Source: Flavobacteriales bacterium (GTDB lineage: Bacteria; Bacteroidota; Bacteroidia; Flavobacteriales_F; PHOS-HE28). Taken from it: a DNA stretch of 64,000 bases. Made by a program: the position numbers and the translations under genes. Location of the stretch: the NCBI GenBank assembly GCA_016715995.1, contig JADJXF010000025.1:21552-85551 (forward strand), given 5' to 3'. Below, in pieces: positions 60,259-64,000 of the stretch (position 1 is its first letter; the number at the start of each line of letters is the position of its first letter). The notes under the pieces were generated by a model, which was given only the letters and a program-made list of their open reading frames with translations, searched no databases and had not been told where the DNA came from.

Positions 60259-61695
60259 ATGCCGCAGCAACAACCGAAGCACTCCTTCACCGACCGTTGG
60301 CTCGCCGTGGGCTCCGCATGGTTGGAGCATGTGCGGCAGTGGGTGGTGCGCAGCCGTGCAAAGGAGTTCATCCTGCTGGCCCTCCCCTACCAGATCTCGG
60401 CCGTGCTGACCGCGTTGATCGCCGTGGGGTACGCATGGCTATTCAATTGGATGGGCGACCGCAACGCCGAGCTGCTCGCGATCGACCGCAGGCTCATCTT
60501 CCTCTCCGCGCCGGTGAGTTTCCTGATCGCTTGGTGGCTGGTGTTCCGCTTCGCGCCGCTCGCCGGTGGCAGCGGCATCCCGCAACTGATGGCCGCGGTG
60601 GAGGTGGTTACTGAGAAGAAGCGCGACCGCAGCGGCCGCTTCCTCAACCTGCGCATCTTGATCGTGAAAATCATGAGCAGCCTCGCCATGGTGGCCGGCG
60701 GCGGCGCTGTGGGGCGCGAAGGACCCACCTTGCAGATCGCTGGCAGCATCTACCGCACCGTGCATCGGCTGCTCCCACCCTTCTGGCCCAAGGTGAGCCG
60801 CCGCATCATGATGATCACCGGCGGCGCGGCAGGGCTCAGCGCGGCCTTCAACACACCGCTCGGCGGGATCGTCTTCGCCGTGGAGGAACTGACCAAGACC
60901 CATATCGCGCAGTTCCGCACCGCCGTCCTCACGGCCGTGATCCTGAGCGGCATGACGGCGCAATGGCTCCTCGGTCCCTACCTCATGCTCGGCTATCCGA
61001 AACTGGCGCCAGCCACCGTCAGCTTCATGTACAAGATCCTGTTGCTCTCCGGCATCGCAGGAATCACTGGCGCGCTCTTCTGCCGTGCGGTGCTGGCCCT
61101 CGACAAGTTCCGGCGCGGGCTGCACGGCGCGGTGCCCAACGGCCTCTTCGCGCTCACCTGCTCCTTTCTTTTCGCGAGCGTGGTGTACTTCCTCGGCGCC
61201 TCGGCCATCGGCAGCGGCCACCTGCTCCTGGAGGATCACCTCTTCGCCGATGACCCCGATGCCGGCGTCGGCCATGTGGGCGCGCGGATCCTTGGTTCGC
61301 TCTTCAGCTTCTCGGCCGGCGGTGCGGGCGGCATCTTCGCGCCGTCGCTCGCAAGCGGCGCGGCCATCGGCGGCTGGCTCACCGATGCGTTGAGCCTCGC
61401 CGACAATCGCGGCCAGTTCAACCTGCTCGTGCTCGCGGGCATGACCGCTTTCCTCAGCGGAGTCACTCGTTCCCCTTTCACCAGTGCCATCCTCGTGCTG
61501 GAGATGACCGACCGCCACAGCGCCATCTTCCAGCTCATGTACGCCAGCGTCGTGGGCTACCTCATCGCCTACGTGGTGGACCGCAAGAGCTACTACGAGC
61601 GCATGAAGGAGCGGCTGCTGAAGGCCATGCCCGATTGGAAGGCGGAGGAGGAGCAAGCACCGCAGCCCGGTGTGAGGCCGAAAGCCGTGGATTGA
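60259..61695 (+). CDS. ClC-family chloride channel/H+ antiporter
   Basis: 478 residues with 10 or more membrane helices. The anion-selectivity motifs are present: GGSGIPQ, GREGPTLQIAG with the gating Glu, and GGIFAPSLASGAAIGG. A Glu pair in FNTPLGGIVFAVEELTK fits the internal proton Glu of antiporter types, so H+/Cl- exchange is more likely than a passive channel. No C-terminal CBS domains are present. It is likely an inner-membrane protein in acid or ion homeostasis. Confidence 0.95.
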   Translation: MPQQQPKHSFTDRWLAVGSAWLEHVRQWVVRSRAKEFILLALPYQISAVLTALIAVGYAWLFNWMGDRNAELLAIDRRLIFLSAPVSFLIAWWLVFRFAPLAGGSGIPQLMAAVEVVTEKKRDRSGRFLNLRILIVKIMSSLAMVAGGGAVGREGPTLQIAGSIYRTVHRLLPPFWPKVSRRIMMITGGAAGLSAAFNTPLGGIVFAVEELTKTHIAQFRTAVLTAVILSGMTAQWLLGPYLMLGYPKLAPATVSFMYKILLLSGIAGITGALFCRAVLALDKFRRGLHGAVPNGLFALTCSFLFASVVYFLGASAIGSGHLLLEDHLFADDPDAGVGHVGARILGSLFSFSAGGAGGIFAPSLASGAAIGGWLTDALSLADNRGQFNLLVLAGMTAFLSGVTRSPFTSAILVLEMTDRHSAIFQLMYASVVGYLIAYVVDRKSYYERMKERLLKAMPDWKAEEEQAPQPGVRPKAVD

Positions 61696-61756
61696 GGTTC
61701 TCAGCAGCCGTTGGCAACTGCTCGCGTGCGCCCACGAGGCGCCATGCCCACCGCGA

Positions 61757-61764
61757 TACCTTCG
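61757..61764 (+). promoter_or_regulatory. Candidate -7 element (TACCTTCG) for thyA-folA
   Basis: TAnnTTCG match, identical to the helicase box, ending 11 bases before the thyA ATG at 61776. Confidence 0.4.
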
Positions 61765-61775
61765 CCTCGACTTCC

Positions 61776-62570
61776 ATGAAAGCATACCACGACCTCCTCC
61801 GGCACATTCTGGATCACGGCGCGCAGAAGCACGACCGCACCGGCACGGGCACCATCAGCTGCTTCGGCTACCAGATGCGCTTCGATTTGAGCGAGGGTTT
61901 CCCGCTCATCACCACCAAGAAGCTGCATGTGAAAAGCATCATCCACGAGTTGCTTTGGTTCCTCGCGGGCGACACCAACATCAAGTATCTGCAAGAGAAC
62001 GGTGTGCGGATCTGGGACGAGTGGGCTGATGCCGAAGGGAATCTCGGTCCGGTTTACGGCTACCAATGGCGCAGCTGGCACACGCCCGATGGCCGCGTGA
62101 TCGATCAGATCGCCAACGTGGTGGAGATGATCAAGAAGAACCCGGACTCGCGGCGGTTGATCGTAACCGCGTGGAACCCCGCCGACGTGGACCGTATGGC
62201 GCTACCGCCATGCCACGCGCTTTTTCAGTTCTACGTTGCTGACGGAAAGCTCAGCTGCCAGCTCTACCAGCGAAGCGCCGATGTGTTCCTGGGCGTGCCC
62301 TTCAACATCGGCAGCTACGCACTGCTCACGCTGATGGTGGCCCAAGTGTGCGGCCTGAAGCCGGGCGAGTTCGTGCACAGCTTCGGCGACGTGCACCTCT
62401 ACAACAACCACATCGAGCAGGCGAAGCTCCAGCTCACACGCGACCCACGGCCGTTACCGACCATGGAACTGGACCCCTCGTTGAAGGACCTCTTCAGCTT
62501 CCGCTATGATCACTTCGCGCTGAAGGGCTACGACCCGCATCCGCACATCAAGGCCGAGGTGGCGGTATGA
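61776..62570 (+). CDS. thyA: Thymidylate synthase
   Basis: 264 residues, the same length as the E. coli enzyme, from ATG 61776 (MKAYHDLLRHILDHGAQKHDRTGTGT). Catalytic Cys is in MALPPCHALFQFYV; other motifs are SCQLYQRSADVFLGVPFNIGSYALL and GDVHLYNNHIEQ. It methylates dUMP to dTMP using methylene-tetrahydrofolate, making dihydrofolate that the next gene reduces. Its stop overlaps the folA ATG by 4 bases. Confidence 0.97.
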   Translation: MKAYHDLLRHILDHGAQKHDRTGTGTISCFGYQMRFDLSEGFPLITTKKLHVKSIIHELLWFLAGDTNIKYLQENGVRIWDEWADAEGNLGPVYGYQWRSWHTPDGRVIDQIANVVEMIKKNPDSRRLIVTAWNPADVDRMALPPCHALFQFYVADGKLSCQLYQRSADVFLGVPFNIGSYALLTLMVAQVCGLKPGEFVHSFGDVHLYNNHIEQAKLQLTRDPRPLPTMELDPSLKDLFSFRYDHFALKGYDPHPHIKAEVAV

Positions 62571-63082
62571 TCGTATCGGCCATCGCCGCCGTGGCGGACA
62601 ACGGCATCATCGGACGCGATGGCGACCTGCCCTGGCACCTGCCCGATGACATGGCGTATTTCCAGCGCACCACACGGGGGCACCACGTGATCACGGGCCG
62701 GAAGAACTACGAGAGCATCCCGCCGAAGTACCGTCCGCTCAAGGGCCGGGTGAACCTTGTGGTCACCAAGGACCCGGGTTATGATGCTCCTGGAGCCGTT
62801 GTCATGTCATCGGTGGAAGAGGCGCTTGAACGGGCGCGGAACGCCGGAGAAGATGAGGCCTTCATCATCGGAGGCGGACAGATCTATGCCCACGCCATGG
62901 CCAAGGGTTTGGTCGACCGCATCTACCTCACCCTCGTGCATGCCGAAGTGGCTGGCGATACACGCTTCCCGCTCCTTGATCCCGCCGAATGGACCGAGCG
63001 CAGCCGGCAACGGCACGAGGCCGATGAACGGCATATCCATGCCTTCTCCTTTGTCGTGCTCGACCGTCGGCACGTCCCGTAA
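62567..63082 (+). CDS. folA: Dihydrofolate reductase
   Basis: 171 residues: VSAIAAVADNGIIGRDGDLPWHLPDDMAYF with the substrate-binding Asp, ITGRKNYESIP, and FIIGGGQIYAHAM for NADPH binding. It regenerates tetrahydrofolate from the dihydrofolate made by ThyA; the ATGA overlap couples the two. The usual GRxTWES motif is GRKNYES here, a variation seen in this phylum. Confidence 0.96.
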   Translation: MIVSAIAAVADNGIIGRDGDLPWHLPDDMAYFQRTTRGHHVITGRKNYESIPPKYRPLKGRVNLVVTKDPGYDAPGAVVMSSVEEALERARNAGEDEAFIIGGGQIYAHAMAKGLVDRIYLTLVHAEVAGDTRFPLLDPAEWTERSRQRHEADERHIHAFSFVVLDRRHVP

Positions 63083-63084
63083 TC

Positions 63085-63108
63085 CGGGCCGTTTTGAACC
63101 GCGGCCCG
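63085..63108 (+). terminator. Hairpin after folA
   Basis: CGGGCCG (63085-63091) pairs perfectly with CGGCCCG (63102-63108), with loop TTTTGAACCG. Placed 3 bases after the folA stop. Confidence 0.5.
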
Positions 63109-63147
63109 AACCTTGCGTCTTACGACCGCGAAACCAATCCAATCGCC

Positions 63148-63945
63148 ATGCACACCCCGAAACACCTTCTGCTGATCGGCCTTCTTGCGCTCACGGCCAC
63201 CGCATGCCGCAGGATTAAGGCCGATGACATCGACCTCGATTACACCAACGCCAACGACAATGCCCGCCTGGAGGATGTCTTCGGCGACATGCTCGCCCAA
63301 GTGGACAAGGCCGTGGACGACAACGGACTCCGCGATGCCTGCGATCCAACGGTCACCTTCGACACGATCAGCTCGCCGCGAACCATCACCCTCGACTTCG
63401 GCGCCGAGAACTGCACCGCGGCCAATGGTCGCCTGCGCCGTGGCAAGATCCAGGTGAGCTACACGGGCCGCTACCGCGACCAAGGCACCGTGATCACCAT
63501 TGTTCCCGAGAACTACTTCGTGAACAACAACCTGGTGCTGGGTTCCAAGGGCATGACCAACCTCGGGCTCGACGCGGATGACAACATCCACTTCGCCGTC
63601 GCGGTGAGCGGATCCATCACGGCAGGCGATGGCAGTTGGACGGCCACGCACACCGCCGCGCGCACGCGCACCTGGATAGAAGGGTCGGGCACGCCGCAGC
63701 TCAGCGACGACGTGTACCTGATCACCGGCGGCGGTAGCGGCGTGAACCGCAATGGCCTGCCGTACACCACCAACATCACCCAAGCCCTGCGGGTGGCCCT
63801 CAGCTGCCCCTTCATCACGGCAGGCACCGTGCAAGTGACGCCAGCGAGCGGGGTGGTGCGCACCATAGACTATGGCACCGGCGCCTGCGATGGCACCTTC
63901 ACCGTAATGGTGAACGGCCAGACCTTCACGGTCACCATCGGCTGA
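63148..63945 (+). CDS. Lipoprotein of unknown function
   Basis: 265 residues from ATG 63148; the frame stays open to a TTG at 63094, which would spoil the signal peptide. The signal LLLIGLLALTATAC ends in a lipobox-like TATAC, so Cys18 may be lipidated. The mature part is beta-rich with a conserved-looking core (TITLDFGAENCTAANGRLRRGKIQVSYTGRYRDQGTVI), three further Cys, and a repeated T-V-T-I end. Similar proteins occur in Bacteroidota, but no function is known to me. Confidence 0.8.
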   Translation: MHTPKHLLLIGLLALTATACRRIKADDIDLDYTNANDNARLEDVFGDMLAQVDKAVDDNGLRDACDPTVTFDTISSPRTITLDFGAENCTAANGRLRRGKIQVSYTGRYRDQGTVITIVPENYFVNNNLVLGSKGMTNLGLDADDNIHFAVAVSGSITAGDGSWTATHTAARTRTWIEGSGTPQLSDDVYLITGGGSGVNRNGLPYTTNITQALRVALSCPFITAGTVQVTPASGVVRTIDYGTGACDGTFTVMVNGQTFTVTIG

Positions 63946-63969
63946 ACGCGGACACTCCTTCCCTTTCAG

Positions 63970-63993
63970 GGCCATCGGGAAACCGGTGGCCTT
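63970..63993 (+). terminator. Intrinsic-type terminator
   Basis: GGCCA-T-CGG with GAAA tetraloop and CCG-G-TGGCC forms a strong hairpin 24 bases after the lipoprotein stop, followed by TTGTTCGTT. Confidence 0.65.
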
Positions 63994-64000
63994 GTTCGTT

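Overview
The window reads as a chromosome fragment of a high-GC Bacteroidota, most like the Flavobacteriales. The evidence is type IX secretion (T9SS) genes (a SprB-repeat adhesin with a gliding-type C-terminal domain, PorP/SprF, an OmpA/PD40 lipoprotein and an M1 peptidase with a T9SS sorting tail), a DUF4290 protein, zinc-free forms of S14, S4 and L36, weak Shine-Dalgarno sites, and Bacteroidota-like -7 boxes (TAnnTTTG or TAnnTTCG).

Layout. 1-8.7 kb: T9SS adhesin module on the plus strand. 8.7-15.6 kb: helical-repeat protein, secreted M1 peptidase, LTA-synthase-like membrane enzyme, and a secreted protein with a possible thioester-like motif. 15.6-18.1 kb: eno and carA (carA carries one frameshift). 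18.2-31.6 kb: purine catabolism. Plus strand: guanine-deaminase-like enzyme and xanthine dehydrogenase subunits, with xdhC further on. Minus strand: puuD, allB, alc, uraD, uraH and a DUF6986/CitE-like aldolase. Together these take guanine through xanthine, urate, 5-hydroxyisourate, OHCU, allantoin and allantoate to ureidoglycolate. A low-GC convergent pair of unknown genes and a four-helix-bundle gene flanked by inverted repeats sit inside this block. 31.6-49.8 kb: one long minus-strand ribosomal operon, rpsL-rpsG-fusA-S10-spc-alpha, with secY, map, infA, rpoA and rplQ. 49.8-64 kb: Fic protein, UvrD/PcrA helicase, DUF4290, CNT nucleoside transporter, MBOAT/SGNH acyl-transfer pair, unknown secreted protein, ClC channel, thyA-folA and an unknown lipoprotein.

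The most interesting points are: (i) the purine block lies between rplQ and carA-eno, genes I recall as neighbours in flavobacteria; (ii) the cluster has no recognisable ureidoglycolate lyase but does have an uncharacterised CitE-like lyase/aldolase; (iii) a four-helix-bundle gene sits between inverted repeats like a small mobile element; (iv) several families of palindromic or G-rich dispersed repeats occur, two of them in-frame inside coding genes; (v) -7 promoter boxes lie so close to start codons that leaderless mRNAs are likely. Three one-base frameshifts (carA, xdhB, aldolase) lie within 6 kb and may be assembly errors.
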